DNA from: Paraescarpia echinospica
Taxonomy: Eukaryota > Annelida > Polychaeta > Sabellida > Siboglinidae
DNA length: 64,000 nt
Direction of reading: 5' to 3'
Assembly (NCBI GenBank): GCA_020002185.1
Contig: CM034531.1
Location: 42,093,867-42,157,866 of the forward strand
Every line of letters starts with the position of its first letter. Within the stretch, counting starts at the first letter, position 1. This document shows, piece by piece, positions 35,956-48,838 of this stretch. Made by a program: the position numbers and the translations under genes. The notes below the pieces were generated by a model. The model was not told the origin of the DNA and did not search any database. It saw nothing but the letters and a program-made list of their open reading frames with translations.

Positions 35956-36056
35956 TAAATGTGTGTGCGTGTATGTGCGTGTGTGTATGTGCGTGTGTGC
36001 GTGTGTGTGTGTGTGCGTGCGTGCATGTGTGCGAGCGTGTGAGTGCATGTATAATT
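35956..36056. repeat. GTGT/GTGC microsatellite
   Basis: Alternating GTGTGT, GTGCGT and GTGCAT units within the DNA transposon. Confidence 0.9.
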
Positions 36057-36332
36057 ATATATCATATATATATATACATATGTGGACATACCAAAACAGG
36101 CAGTTTGAGCACCTTTCGTACACAAAAAGTCCTATTGATTATCACACCACATAAGACACTCAACTATGTCCAGAAAGAGCGATCTCCGTCTGAACAAGCT
36201 ATTAATTCTGCGATTAAAGCTAATCCAACTATTTTTTTGGGACCAAATTAAGACACATTTTTGGATACTAGGGACATATTCGGTAGATTTAACCATACAC
36301 ACACGCACGCACACACACATTAATAATTATAA

Positions 36333-36474
<142 letters not shown>

Positions 36475-37673
36475 TATAATATACACCTGATTACGTCAGT
36501 CCCAGCCAGCAGTACCCCTAGCTGATCGCTTTGCGAAACTCTGAATTTAAGCTCAGCCTATCAAATCGCTCACTAGATCAGTACATCTACTCAGGTCAGG
36601 TGGTCATAATAAAACTAATTTCAACCAACTGTGGCTCATGTTACATGCAATGTTTAGGAAGTAGAAGCATTTATTCGAATGCACAATACCGCTAAGCTGC
36701 TCGTGCTAATGGGCGAACGGGTCATTATATATTGGGATTCCCAGAAGTCGTTTATCCGTCTTCAAATTGGGGCGGGTATTTGCGCTGTTCTCACGGGTGA
36801 TGCAGTCGCGACTGGCGAAGTCAATTACTAGTTTGATTCAGCTAACTTCCGCACTTCACATAGGGGATCAGCCAGGGCTAGTCTTGCATGGCAAACAGCC
36901 CTGGCTTGCGAGGATGCCATACATACGCGCGCACACTTGTCCGCGTCTCAATCGGTATGTTGTATTATCTCCGTTTTTAAAACATTGTTTTATTCGCTTC
37001 TAGTCTTTCTAGAATGCAGTACGTGCTAATGACGTCCTCATCCATCTGCAGACAACGGAAACAAGCCTAGAAAAGGCATAGTCAACTGGCTGCAAAATGT
37101 TACCGAGATTAGGAAAAGGCCATTAATCGGCCATTAACAAGCAAGAACGGTTGACCACAAAATACAAAAAGCGGTATCAATGGGCTCGAGAAGCTGTTCT
37201 GGATGGCAAAATGAATACACCAAGAACCAAAACGAGGACAAAAGTGGCAGGGTCATTGAACTTTTGGGAGGTAAGTCACGGAAAAGGAGCCCCGGATAGC
37301 ATCATACGAAAGGCCGACAAATTAATCAGCCTAGGGCATGACATCCCTGACGCAACCCATCTTTGCATGGCACTGATCCCGGAAACATTAACCAAGCTCT
37401 TCTTCGTAGAGACAGATGAAGTGGAAGAAGCAGCCGTCCCTGAAAAGGTACCAGCAGTGCAAGGAACCATGAAGCTACACCAAGTCATCACACACAACTA
37501 ATCATGTATGTCCTATGGTGCATGTTTATGGGTACAACATTTCATAACCTGTGCTACCTGTATATACATAATGTGATATAATTGTGCGCTCTGGTTATAG
37601 CTGCACTAGATTACAACAATCCATAGTATTATATGTTTAGCGTAACCATTGTTTACGATTGTATTATTTTAGT

Positions 37674-38221
37674 GTCAACTCTGTTACTGCCATTCAAGTC
37701 AAATCTGTTGCCGGCACTACCAATGTATAAATACTCGATTAGCAGTTATGATGTATGATTTTGTGCACTATATATAACTACACTAGATTGCAACAGTCCG
37801 TGGTAGTATGTCTTATTTAGCTATTTTTTACGATTGTGTTATTTTAATGTCAACTCTGTTACTGCCAAGTCAACTCTGTTACCATCACTAATAATGTGTA
37901 AACATATTCAAGTAATACATGTATAACAATTGTTGTCATATATCCATGTGTGTATTGTGTCACGTTTCTGAACAGTGAAATATAGTGTTTACAGCTTGTC
38001 AGTCTCACATTGAATCACGATGTGATAGGTGCTTCCAAGAACGCACGTGTACTAAAAGGCAGTGTAAACTTAAAAAATTAAGCACAAAATATTGATCTAA
38101 TTTTTTTAACGATTTTTTACTGGACATGGTACACACAATGATTACATTTATGATATCATATTGAATGTTGCATGAAAATATATGCCACACTAGATGCTCA
38201 GATGTCAGTAACAGAGTTGAC
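37674..38221. promoter_or_regulatory. Right cluster of five 14-bp subterminal motifs
   Basis: The motif GTCAACTCTGTTAC lies at 37674, 37849 and 37869, a two-base variant at 37698, and the inverted form GTAACAGAGTTGAC at 38208. Right-side copies have CTCTG where three of the left copies have CCCTG, so the two sides have partly separate histories. Confidence 0.6.
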
Positions 38222-38388
38222 AGATGCACATGTGGCATGTGCACCTCTGCATTAAATTACTCCACAATGCAGACAGTGTAAGCCTGCACATTTTTAAAAC
38301 ATGTATTCCAATGATGTTTGATCAAATAAATAATGTTTGTTTGATTATTGTAGTAGTTTTGAAAAATGTGAAAATAATTCGACAATAT

Positions 38389-38411
38389 GTACCGAATTGG
38401 GAGAATGACCC
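38389..38411 (-). repeat. Right terminal inverted repeat
   Basis: Exact inverse of 34740-34762, followed by the target duplication ATCT. Confidence 0.9.
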
Positions 38412-38415
38412 ATCT

Positions 38416-39490
38416 CACGTGGAAACTTGCACACCTGATTAATATACGCAATTACAATCCCTGATAAGTTTACTTGAATACATTATACACGGTTACTTGT
38501 AATACAATATTTAATACTTACTAAGTACAAACAACAACTTATAACATTGTTTTTCAATGATGAATGTCGTAGTTTTCTACTACTAAACGTCACAAATAAA
38601 ATATTGATTTGACACAAGGCGAGGAAAGAGAAGAGACGAGGTGTCAGATGAATTAATACATTAGTGAACACATTACCAAATAAACTACAAATTACGGAAT
38701 ACTGAAGTGATTAATTTACATAATAAAAATCACTAATAAAACCAGTAAATAAATTATGTTAACAAATAAATTAGTGATTCAATTAGTGACTCAACGAATC
38801 TGTTATGATTAAATTAATTATTACATTAGTGATTAAACGGGTGCATATATTATTGAATTAATATAATAAATAGATAAATAAATAAATTTGAAAGTAAATG
38901 TTACAGTGAGATGAATGTGACTGGATGCGTTATTGTCTCTCACGTAGTGTCAGGTGAGCTTATTTCAATAACTAGTAGACGAATATAGATTTATGTCTCT
39001 AATATATAATAAGTATTGAGACTGAGTTAGTGAGTTAGCACGTAAGTAAATAATAACTGAATAAGTGAGTGAGTGAATGAGTGGGTTGGTGGTGGGTGAG
39101 TGAGTGAGTGAGTGAATGAGTGAGTGAGGTAGTGAGTATGTGAGTGGTTGAGTGAGTGAGTGAGTGAGTGAATGAGTGAGTGGGTGGGTGGGTGGGTGGG
39201 TGGGTGGGTGAGTGAGTGGGTGAATGAGTGAGTGAGTGAGTGAGTGAGTGAGTGAGTGAGTGAGTGAGTGAGTGAGTGAGTGAGTGGGTGAGCTACCGAG
39301 CGATCGAGCCACCCAGCCAACCAGCCAGTCTGTCAGTCAATCAGACAGTATGCAAATTAGGAATGAATGAATGTGTCGGTGAATGAAAATAAGTAATAAA
39401 ATAAACATCAGGCAGGATGAGTGCGAGAGATACGAACATAGACGCCTGAGTGGGAAAGGATCAACATTAAGAAGAGACTCTCAGTCCAAG
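38416..39490. other. Gene-free stretch containing a GTGA-type microsatellite
   Basis: AT-rich, no gene seen. It contains the tract at 39057-39290 and the sequence just past the end of the minus-strand GPCR gene. Confidence 0.5.
39057..39290. repeat. (GTGA)n / (GTGG)n microsatellite
   Basis: Tetranucleotide GAGT units with a GGGT block at 39181-39208. Accidental reverse frames are Thr-His-Ser-Leu repeats. Confidence 0.95.
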
Positions 39491-42400
39491 TTATTTCAGA
39501 GACGGACCTGGCTCAGTGTTTATCTCAATAGACGAGATATTGGCGGATAGATCGGCCAACTCGGTGCCACCACTTGGAACGCTGCGGGAGGCCGTCGACG
39601 TCGTGATGTCGGTGGAGCGACGCGGCATGCAGCAGGCGAACGTCTCGTAGAGGCTCCGCCGGTACATGGGTATGAGGAAGGCGTACACGAAAGGGTTAGC
39701 GACCGAGTTGAGGTTGGACAGGAACACGCCGATCTTCTGAAAAGTAGTCAGACAATCCATAATTTTGTACATACAGTAAAGGTCGCCTAAGCCGGATTCA
39801 ATCGGATCAAGAGATTTAATCCGAGTTATGCGAGAATCCGACTTAACCGAAGATTATATATCCCAGCGCTAACACCAAAGGCAGCCCTCTAAAAGCCCGT
39901 AGATAAATGTAAATGACGCCTGAACGTGACTGAATACTGCGGCAATTCTACAGATGTTGATGTTCCCAAGCAACAAACACAACATTACGCATTATTATAA
40001 TAGTCATGTGCTTAATTTTGGCACGAACCTCTAGCGGTATAGCTAATGATTACTTTAGCCCCGCTCAGACTATTCACTTCTACAACTTCTACTACTTTTA
40101 CAACAATCGCCGACATCTACAGCTTTCCAGTTGTCAGTGTGAGCGCTCTTAATTGTTGGGCACAACTTCTACAACAGGTATTGTATCAAATTCGAAAAAT
40201 GTATCTGATCCAACATTTGTCCGTAGTCTGAGCGCTAACCACAAATCAACGTTACGCACAGTTGGCAGTGTGACCGCACATAATTGTCAGGTTCAGCGTC
40301 TACAACTTCTACAACAGTACGTACAATGCACCGTCTCGACCAGCCAATCAGTGCAATCACCACCCGACATGGCAGAATGGTATTGGAGCAAAAGAAGAGG
40401 AGCTAATTGAAATGTGGCGGGCGTCCCTCATACTAAACGCGACGACAGCAAAGTCCTACACAAACAGGGAATAAGTATGCGGATGTTTCAACACGCCCCG
40501 TAAACTGTTTTAATTGACATAAAGTCACTGCAGTCTGCAAACGCAGCGGCAGTGTAACATTTACAATTATTCCAAGTACACTATTCAATAAGGGAATATT
40601 AGCACCCACCGTCAGAGTTTCGAAGAATTATCGGGTTCCCATAGTTACCCTTATGCAAGTCATTTAGTATTTAATATCTGACATTCTTTTCATATAAACT
40701 TAAGACACTGCAAAGTTGGTTAAGATATAACAAGTAGTTTTTAAGATATGACAGTTGACATTTCACGAGGAGCCTATGTCCTTAACTCGGCTCGACTCGA
40801 CAATATTGCCAAAACAGCTGGTTTGAAAATATATGTTTTGCTTACAATTCGAACATGTTAGTAAACACAAGCTGGCGGACAAATATACCCTCAACATATA
40901 TATTTAGCATAGTCTGAACAACATGAAATAAATAAATAAACAAGAAACAATGAAACAGACTGCCTATTTTAAATTAGTATTATTTTAATTTGTTGCGTTT
41001 GCCTAAATGTTAGACTAGGTAAATGTATTTGAAGTAACAATCAATGTATTAAAATAAAAGAATGACTAATACATACGACGGTAGGCACATATTAAACCAT
41101 TTATTACAAAGAAAGCAATGACTAATTATGGGATTAACGAAATCCGCTCTCGGTGCAGGAGGCTACCTGAATAGGCGAGCCGAGTTCGTAGACAGTGACG
41201 CCGGTGTAGCCGAGCAAGTAGTAGTTGAGATCGTAACCGATGCTGATGATGAAAATTATCGTGACAGCGATGGCCGTCTTCGTCAGGTCCGTGCTGGCGC
41301 GGTCCATGATGTTCAAGTGTCCCAACTTCTTGACCTGTACAACGCATCTTAATGATCACATTACTGTCATTTTACTGTCATCTTACTCTTGAATAAAACT
41401 TTATTTCAACAACAACGACAGACATAATACAGTAAAGAATTTTTTTTATTTTAGATGTATACAATTGTCGAAAAAGGGCAAGAAGAAGTGTAGTATTTAT
41501 AATTACTTGACCTGTTACACATAACAAACCACTACAATACTGTATAATACAGTACAAATTTACGCATTTGACATCACATGAAATACATAAGACATAATTT
41601 TCATGTCCAAATCATGGCAAAAATATAATAATAATCTTAATGTTACTGGTAATTGTTTTGTCTTGTTACTGATCGTTTTGTCGTCTTGCAGCTGGTCGTA
41701 TTACCATCTCCCTGGTGTAATTGTATTGGTAATGGTGGCAATGATGATGAGGGTGGTTGTGCTGGTTGGTGTAATTGTATTGGTAATGGTGGCAATGATG
41801 ATGAGGGTGTTTGTGCTGGCTGCGGCTGTGGTGACGCGGCGATAATCATCATGATCACGATAGTAATTGTGGCTGTAGTAGAGGATCGCAATAACAGTAA
41901 TGATAAACATTATATTTCACGATAAACGTTATAACAAAATTATATATATTTTTAATTCCTAAGGGTCGTGTGTTTAAAACATAGATACACAACGGCAAAC
42001 ATAATATGCTAACATTATTAATTACGTGTAAGACAATATTGTATAATACAGTAAAGATATTTTTAATGTATCAAATAATGTGCTTTCAATGTGCATAAAG
42101 ATTACTGATAAAATATATAATCACATAAATACCTTAACTAAAGATGTTCTCTTGTGGTATTGTGTGTCATTGTCGTTAAAGACCAATTAAGGATAACTTG
42201 TGTAGTGAAAATGTAGGACATTGGTCTAAAAAAAGCACCAGACTGTCAATCGAAACTAATGGGGTTTTAATCAACCTCCGTCTATTTCAAAATTTTGCCT
42301 ATTTCGTTCACACCACTTTGCCTGTGTCTTTCAGAATAGACAATACAAGTCGTTGGTTCCTTCTTCGTGGTGTCTATGCCAGGGGAAGTACTATATCACA

Positions 42401-45400
42401 CACATGGAAATGTGAAAGCCTTCGTCAGAGACTCAGAGAGCTAATGGTGTCATTCTACAAAACCAGTGCCGGCACTATATTGGCTGCTGCGAAAAACACT
42501 TGATGTCAAAGAGGAGTAAACGTCATGAACTCCTTATCAAAGGCGGATACCGGCGCTGTATAAGATCATAATCATTACTATAATAATAATTATTATTATT
42601 GTTATTAATTATTAACGATATTGTTCTATACAGACCTTGAGTCGTTTGTTGAGCTGGTTGATGACGAGGCCATAGAGCCCGGCCATGAAGACGACGGGAA
42701 TGAGGTAGGTGGTGATGTACGTGAAGATGACGAAGCCGAAAAAGTAGATCTCGACGGCCGTGCCACTGAAGGCGTACTCGTTCACACACTCCCCGTCGGG
42801 CGTCAGTCGCGTCTATCAGTCACAATTGCATTAGTAATTATATGAACCGGCACTACCTACGCGTATAAATTATGATTACCGATAACGGCTATATGACTGC
42901 TGGCAACCTTCAAATTTAACTGAAATAACTCTCATTCTTACGACTATTAAAAACCAACATGAGACGCACCAAGGAAGTGAAAGCAAGTGGAAATTACTAC
43001 ACGTGTTGCACATGGCGAAGCCTGCACAGTGCGCAGCTAATTCAGTCTATTCATATGTTTGCTATAATTCTTCATTTGTCATAAATATCCAATCAAACAT
43101 ATGTAAACCAAATTAATGAAGTAGAGTGAATTCCAATGAGGGATTTGCTTCAAACTCTGGGAACAAAACATAGATGGGAACAAAATATTTGAAGCTGACT
43201 GTTTTCTGCATTAATGAATAATGAATGTAAATGTGCCGGAATTTTGATAAGTGTGTCTGATAGCTAATGATACTGACAACAAAACATCACAGGACATCCC
43301 ACAAAGAGTCACCCGATAGGAACATTCGTACCGTACCTGAATGTATGTGCCGTGGGTGATGACGACAACGCTGACGTAGAGCGCAAGAAACAACAGCGCC
43401 ATCTTGCGACGAGACATCATGTTGATAGAGCCGTGGTCAAAGGGTCTGCACACCGCCAGGTAGCGTTCTAGGGCGATCAGCATGAGGTTGTAGGTGGACA
43501 ATGTGACGCCGCCCCAGTAGAAGGCTTGTCCGTGCCAGCAGTAGCACACGAACACGTCGATGTAATAAAAGCCGGTTACCCACATAAACGGCTGTCGACA
43601 GACAGATTGGCGGGTAAAAGGCAAACATTGGTTAATGTAAAAGGTAAATAAAAGATACGTTTTTATATGGTGCATAATGTAGCTTGACTCCCTGGCATAT
43701 TGTTCGATCGAACACCATCTCAAGTTCTCTGGGAAACATTCAGTCGCGCTGCAATGAATGCGCGAAGAATATTCGTACACAAATATCCACCACTGATTCA
43801 TACAGTTGAGTGAACTGGAGCTTCGTAGCGCGAACGAATTTGCTTTTTCGATGTATATATACAGCTATATTAACAGTGTTATACTTCTTATCTTCACTGT
43901 TATTGTTCCACCAACAGAAAAGGTATAAAGGGGGAATTTACAGAACAGTAAACCACCAAGTGAAAAACGTTATAGTTCCCCTTCATAGTTGAAGATGTAT
44001 GCCCCAGTGGTATGTCATTGATTAAGAAAACCGTAAACTACGTATGCCGTAAAACTTAATTGAATGCTATATTGTGTGTTTTCGAATAATAATAATAATA
44101 ATAAATCAAAACGAGAATAGTAAGATCACGGTAGAGACGTGGTGTGTATAACCTATAATCAAACAAAGACGTTATGAATACTACTACAAATTCAGTGTCG
44201 CAATATCTTATAAAAAGTCGTTTTGTAAAACAACTGTGGATAAAGGATTTTGGCTATCTGCATTCGAAGTTGAATTACTCGGATGGTGTCCGATTTCAAA
44301 AATAATATAGTCACCTTTGTATGATTTGCCATTACTGATATTGTTTTCGATTGCGACCAGGAAAACGGTATTTGGCAAATGAAACTTGAATCGATTTTAG
44401 GAACACTAATGCAAAGACATGTATGTTGACTAGTAATACAGTATTATCCCTGAATTATGTTAACCTGTTGTTTAACTTCCTTATCTCTTCTTTAGCATAA
44501 TTGACTAACAGACCGGTTATACATTTTATGCAAATGTTGTGGAGTATCTGCAAGTTTTGATAGTGATTTAATCCAGTATATAACTGGATGTTCCGTGTTT
44601 TGTTACCGTACCTGCTTAATCAAGATGGCCGCCATGAGGCAAACCCAGGCGTCGGCGATGGACTGATGACGTAGCAAGACGAGAATGACTCGGGAGAATC
44701 CCTTGTAGTTGAGAAAGAGTACGATCATTGTCAATGTGTTCGCGAGGCAGCCAATGATTGTGAAAAGCAACTGGACATCGTCGAAGATCTGCGTAGTAAT
44801 ATACACACTTTAGTAATCAGTAACATATAAAAACATCTCGCACACTCCTTAACTGAGCCGCCATTCCAACACTGTGACAATTTATTCTTTAATGTGTTTA
44901 AATAAATATATACATTTTAGTTTTTGTTCATTTTTATTTAAACTATGCTAAGTTCGTTTTTGTTTGAAACGTTGTTTTATTCGTTTTTGTTTGAAACATC
45001 TTAATTAACAATAGCCAATCAGTCGAGTGTTCCACTTTGCCAACCTCCCATTTTAAATATGGCTGTGATGAAATAATCAATTATCTATAATATGCTGGGA
45101 AATGTATTTTCTATGCCCGACTTACTCAAGTTAATGTGATAAGAAAACATATTTTGCCGAATTTCAACCAACCTTGATCTAAAGTTATGAATAATTTCAG
45201 TCACGCTTCAACTTGCGTAACATCTCAATCAGTATACCATCCTTAAGTCAGATATTAATATGTTTAAACGAATAGTATTCGCGCTGCAATTGCATTGTGG
45301 CCGAATGCTTCACACATTGGTGTTGAAAAGAACAGCGTTGCCAGGGTGTGACGCGTGCAACATTTTATGTGGCCCTAATGGGAACTTATGCTTACTTTTA

Positions 45401-45777
45401 AGGAGTCATTTATTATGCCCCTTCCGGATAAGCTTTACATTTAAATGGCGTAATATGGAAAATCCATAGTGTATTGGTTATACGTGTCATTACTTGAAGA
45501 TGGATTTGTCCACGTGCCTACTAACCTCCATCCACAGCGATTGGTCGATTTCGACGTCCGGTTGCGTAGTCGATATCGCGCACGTTCCGTTAGTGTTGTC
45601 ACACCTTGCCGCCGATCCGTTGGTAGCGCGTCCGACAGCTTTGACATCAGAACTGCTGAGAAGCCGCCTCGACACTCCGACGGGGGCGTCGTTTGCCTCC
45701 GTGGTGTACCCTTCGTAGACTTGCGTGACGGCCAGCAGTAATACCACGACATGACTCATCACCGTACGTAACGTCAT
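39491..45777 (-). CDS. Class A (rhodopsin-type) orphan GPCR, six exons
   Basis: Exons on the minus strand are 45777-45526, 44788-44612, 43591-43337, 42812-42636, 41334-41167 and 39736-39491, giving 424 residues. All five introns fall in phase 0 with GT..AG borders. Residues 1-20 look like a signal peptide (MTLRTVMSHVVVLLLAVTQV); the extracellular part follows to about 90, with NGS, NGT and Cys residues. TM1 has LANTLTMIVLF, TM2 SIADA (Asp 2.50), TM3 ends in ERY (185-187, DRY site), TM5 has Pro 267 in LIPVVF, and TM7 has NPFVY (357-361). TM6 lacks the CWxP motif: after F315 the sequence is IISIGYD, with Tyr at the usual Pro position. The tail has Cys-Cys after helix 8, a palmitoylation-type site. 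It acts at the plasma membrane through G proteins; the ligand is unknown. A TTTCAG acceptor just before the ATG suggests a further 5' non-coding exon. Confidence 0.88.
40064..40236. repeat. Possible small MITE in a GPCR intron
   Basis: An 11-bp CGCTCAGACTA near 40064 and its inverse TAGTCTGAGCG near 40226 bracket a short non-coding unit with ACTTCTACAACTTCTACTAC triplets. Related CAGTGTGAGCG-like and CAGTGTGACCG-like sequence occurs nearby. This is weak evidence. Confidence 0.3.
41716..41836. repeat. Tandem duplication, unit about 54-60 bp
   Basis: GGTGTAATTGTATTGGTAAT and the following GGTGGCAATGATGATGAGGG are repeated once, in an intron of the GPCR gene. Confidence 0.85.
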
Positions 45778-46979
45778 CGTGGACCTGAAACACACCGATG
45801 GTACTTACACGCACAGATGTACTCAAGTTCAGTTTTTCGCCAGGTTCATTCCTCTCTGCCAGCATGTCTTGCTGAGGCACCCAGAAAAGCGACGGCCATA
45901 AACTAAACCCGACGCCGGGAAATGTCTACTGTTTTGTGTGTGCCAGTGCTGAGCCAGCATCGCAGAAGACGAGGAAATAATGGAGGCGCCGGGGAATGGC
46001 AACGATGCCCGACAACTGCAATATATGGAATTGTTTATGCATTCATATTTTGTATATATTATTTGATTTAATTTGATTTCGTTTACACTTGTACTATCTT
46101 AGACTCACTTTATTTATTTATTATAATTTTTTATTATTATACAAGAATTATAGCTAAAATGGTTTATTCTAATCGACGCTATTTAAACGTTCTTTCGGAC
46201 AAAATTTACATTGACAACTCTAGTTCTTACGTATGTGTACATAATGACATTGTTTTACTGTAGACAGTTTTTGTTGTAGACTCTGTAAACACTATTGAAC
46301 AGAGTCTTACTCTAGATACCAGTGTTTATATAAAGTTCATTATTATTATTTATTATTAAATATAGAGGGTCACTGTGATTCAAGGAGTCGACTCGACATA
46401 AACAAGCGAGAGTTTCGTTTATCTATAAGAAGGTGGAGTTGCAGGTGGAATCACAATATTGACCAATCGACGGCATTCAATTTCGTTGCTGCTCTGGCGG
46501 TCTCCCCCAGGGCTACATGCTAGTGTAGTAATCGCCCCCACCACGTCCACGCTCATGTAAATAACAGTGGAACTATTGACACCAGCACACATCACACACA
46601 GCACCGTTCGTTCATACATAGATCTTTAGACCCATTACACACAGTCTGTGCGACATATCCCACAGTGGATGATTCGCAAGACAAGGAGACGAGGAGACCG
46701 GGCAGACAGGAAACTTTCAAACAATCACAGTAGTCACATGGTGATTTGTAAAATGTCATGGATGTGCACAAACTGTGTTCTTCCCGTTGTCATAAATTGG
46801 TATAACAAAATCGAGTAACAATACCAACCAGCCAGCAGATCGGTCAAACATGCAGTCGAACTGCAATGACAGTGTCTAGTTACCGTATCTGGGTACTCGG
46901 TCAAGCACGACCAAGCACTGTTCCAAGGTAACAGGCTGATATACACTGTATTTCGGACACAGTCAAACACTCCACGTGA
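45778..46979. other. Stretch upstream of the GPCR start; no gene seen
   Basis: It may hold a non-coding first exon and promoter of the GPCR gene (minus strand), plus AT-rich filler with ATT/TTA triplets at 46110-46140 and 46340. The part nearest 46980 may be gypsy LTR sequence. Confidence 0.4.
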
Positions 46980-47170
46980 CGCCTGGTTCTCAGGCGTCAC
47001 GTCGCGAATGTCACGAGTCTGATGTTTCGTTCCCGGGCGTCGTGTCACGAATGTCACGCCACGTGATGTGTCTTTCTCGGGCGTCGCGTCGCGTCGCGGA
47101 TATCACTCGTCTGGTGTGTCGTTCCCGGGCGTCGCGTCGATCAGGAATATTACGCCACGTGATGTGTCGT
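46980..47170. repeat. G+C-rich minisatellite, about four units of 46 bp
   Basis: Units begin GGGCGTCGYGTC and alternate between endings CACGCCACGTGATGTGTC and CTCGTCTGGTGTGTCGTTCC. The tract is strikingly CpG-rich for this region. It lies just past the TATA-like motif in the presumed LTR of the gypsy element. Confidence 0.75.
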
Positions 47171-47352
47171 AGTAGACTGTTCTACAGTCCTTATATACTA
47201 ACTGTTCGGCGTCATGCCATAACGATCACTCTGTCCAACTGTCCTGGACGAGCTGCACGTTATGCAATACAAGACATTAGGTACCCGTCTGCAACGCAAA
47301 CAGGGAACAACACAAGACAAACTAGATGTATTACTCCTACATCACCACAACA

Positions 47353-47362
47353 GCCCCCTCAC
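47353..47362 (-). promoter_or_regulatory. Polypurine tract of the gypsy element
   Basis: GTGAGGGGGC on the minus strand directly precedes TGTTGTGGTG, the likely LTR start. An AGTATATAAGG-like TATA box lies about 150 bases into the presumed LTR. Confidence 0.5.
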
Positions 47363-47423
47363 AAGATGATACATCACATTTTATTTTACATGACGATTAC
47401 TTCAAACAAAGTTCAGTAATTCT

Positions 47424-48010
47424 CTACACCCCGCAGCGGCTTAGGAAATCTGCAGTTGTGTTATCTCTACCCTTAACAAAACTGCACACGTTAACGGTAC
47501 ATTTGCAGGTGCATGGCCCAGCGCATAACACGATCATTGCTAATCTCGTCATCTCATGATCAGTCATCTCATCATTGATTTTATCAACGCCTACTGTTTT
47601 CTCTACTCTTACAGTGGTTGGTGAGCCTCTCGTCATTTCGTGATCAGTCATCTCATCATTGATTTTATAAACGTCTACTGTTTTCTCTAGTCTTACAGTA
47701 GTAGGTGACCATACATTCAGCTCATGAAAACTCATCTCGTCATTGATTTTATCAACGTCTATTGTTTTCTCTACTCTTACAGTGGTTGGTAAGTCTCTCA
47801 TCATCTCACGATCAGTCATCTCATCATTGATTTGATCAACGTCTGCTGTTTTCTCTATTCTTACAGCGGTTGGTAAGTCTCTCGTCATCTCATGATCAGT
47901 CATCTCATCATTGATTTTATCAACGTCTACTGTTTTCTTTATTTTTACTGTGGTCGATAACCCTCCCGTCATCAGTCATCTCGTTATTGATTCCATCAAT
48001 GTTTACTGCC
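47424..48010 (-). pseudogene. Gypsy pol segment carrying an 84-bp tandem array
   Basis: The frame 47972-47424 consists of five diverged 28-residue units (KTVDVDKINDEMTDHEMTRD plus LPTTVRVE), with a sixth, more decayed unit upstream in another frame. It then ends with VKGRDNTTADFLSRCG, the RNase H C-terminal signature of gypsy elements. All units keep 84 bp and the same frame, so the array grew while coding or by neutral slippage in a multiple of three. RT is missing between protease and this segment. Confidence 0.75.
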
Positions 48011-48039
48011 TTCTCTGCATTTAGTGTGGTTTGCTCTAA

Positions 48040-48320
48040 CTGAGGTATTTCAAATTTAGTGTTTGGATCCTCTTGGTTCCGTGCTCCAGGAAGGTTTGCA
48101 ATGACCAAATCGTAAAATCGAGTCCATAGCTACGCCTTCCACTATCCAAGGGTAGTACGGGATATCTACCGTTTTGGTTACTACTGGAACTTCAATCACT
48201 CTCCCATCCATCATCACGCAGCCTCTGATTTCCCCTGTGATGTCGTCACCTGGATCACAAAGATCCTTTCTGATGACCATTGTGGAACAGCCACTATTTC
48301 GTAAGACTCCTACCAAGTGT
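48040..48320 (-). pseudogene. Gypsy retropepsin-like protease
   Basis: The frame 48316-48056 reads LRNSGCSTMVIRKDLCDPGD, then RGCVMMDGRVIEVPVVTKTV, DIPYYPW and VEGVAMDS, continuing into DLVIANLPGARNQEDPNTKF after a shift. It matches the protease of gypsy elements common in marine invertebrates, with DTGC/ETGC expected at the active site. Here the catalytic Asp is replaced by Asn (NSGC), so it is dead. Confidence 0.75.
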
Positions 48321-48348
48321 GGTCATCCGTTTACTCGTCCTGTTGCGA

Positions 48349-48838
48349 CTACCATACCTTTATGTTGGCGGGCTGCAAAAGCGAACATTTCCAGTAATTG
48401 GAATTTCTTTCCATCTTTATCCTTATCGTAGCGGACATTTCCGCTTTGTTTCGTAGCCTCCTATAAACCACCTTTGAACAGTAGTGCTGTTTCACTGTCT
48501 TCACATCTACTTGTATATTTTTCTGAGAGCAATACCGTGCAATGTGTTTAGTAGAACCACATATCCAACATGTACGACCGGCATTATGTGTACTCGGGTT
48601 GTATTGACGCGATTGTCCTATGCTACTGCGAGGCAGTTTTGGTGTTCCCACTGGTCGGTTTCTGTCCATCGTATCTGGTCCTCTACTATCACGACTTCAC
48701 TCTTACTGTTATCATACATCCAGCAGTGTCTAAATGTCTTGCAATGAGCTTTTAGATACTGTTCTGCAATAACGCACATCTGTTTGATCGAATCAGGTGT
48801 TCTTTCCTCATTGATCACTTGTAAATATATGGACCCAA
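48349..48838 (-). pseudogene. Gypsy gag C-terminus with zinc knuckle
   Basis: 48838-48618 encodes the capsid end (ERTPDSIKQMCVIAEQYLKA) and 48669-48349 a nucleocapsid knuckle CWICGSTKHIARYC of CCHC form, intact here. Frameshifts separate the parts. The left end is cut by the hAT MITE at 48839. Confidence 0.75.

Noticed and set aside
38965..39320. Thr-His-Ser-Leu repeat open frames
   Set aside because: Translation of the GTGA/GTGG microsatellite.
45469..45741. Plus-strand frames overlapping GPCR exon 1
   Set aside because: They are shadows of the minus-strand exon, which has a signal peptide, a donor site and phase agreement with five further exons.
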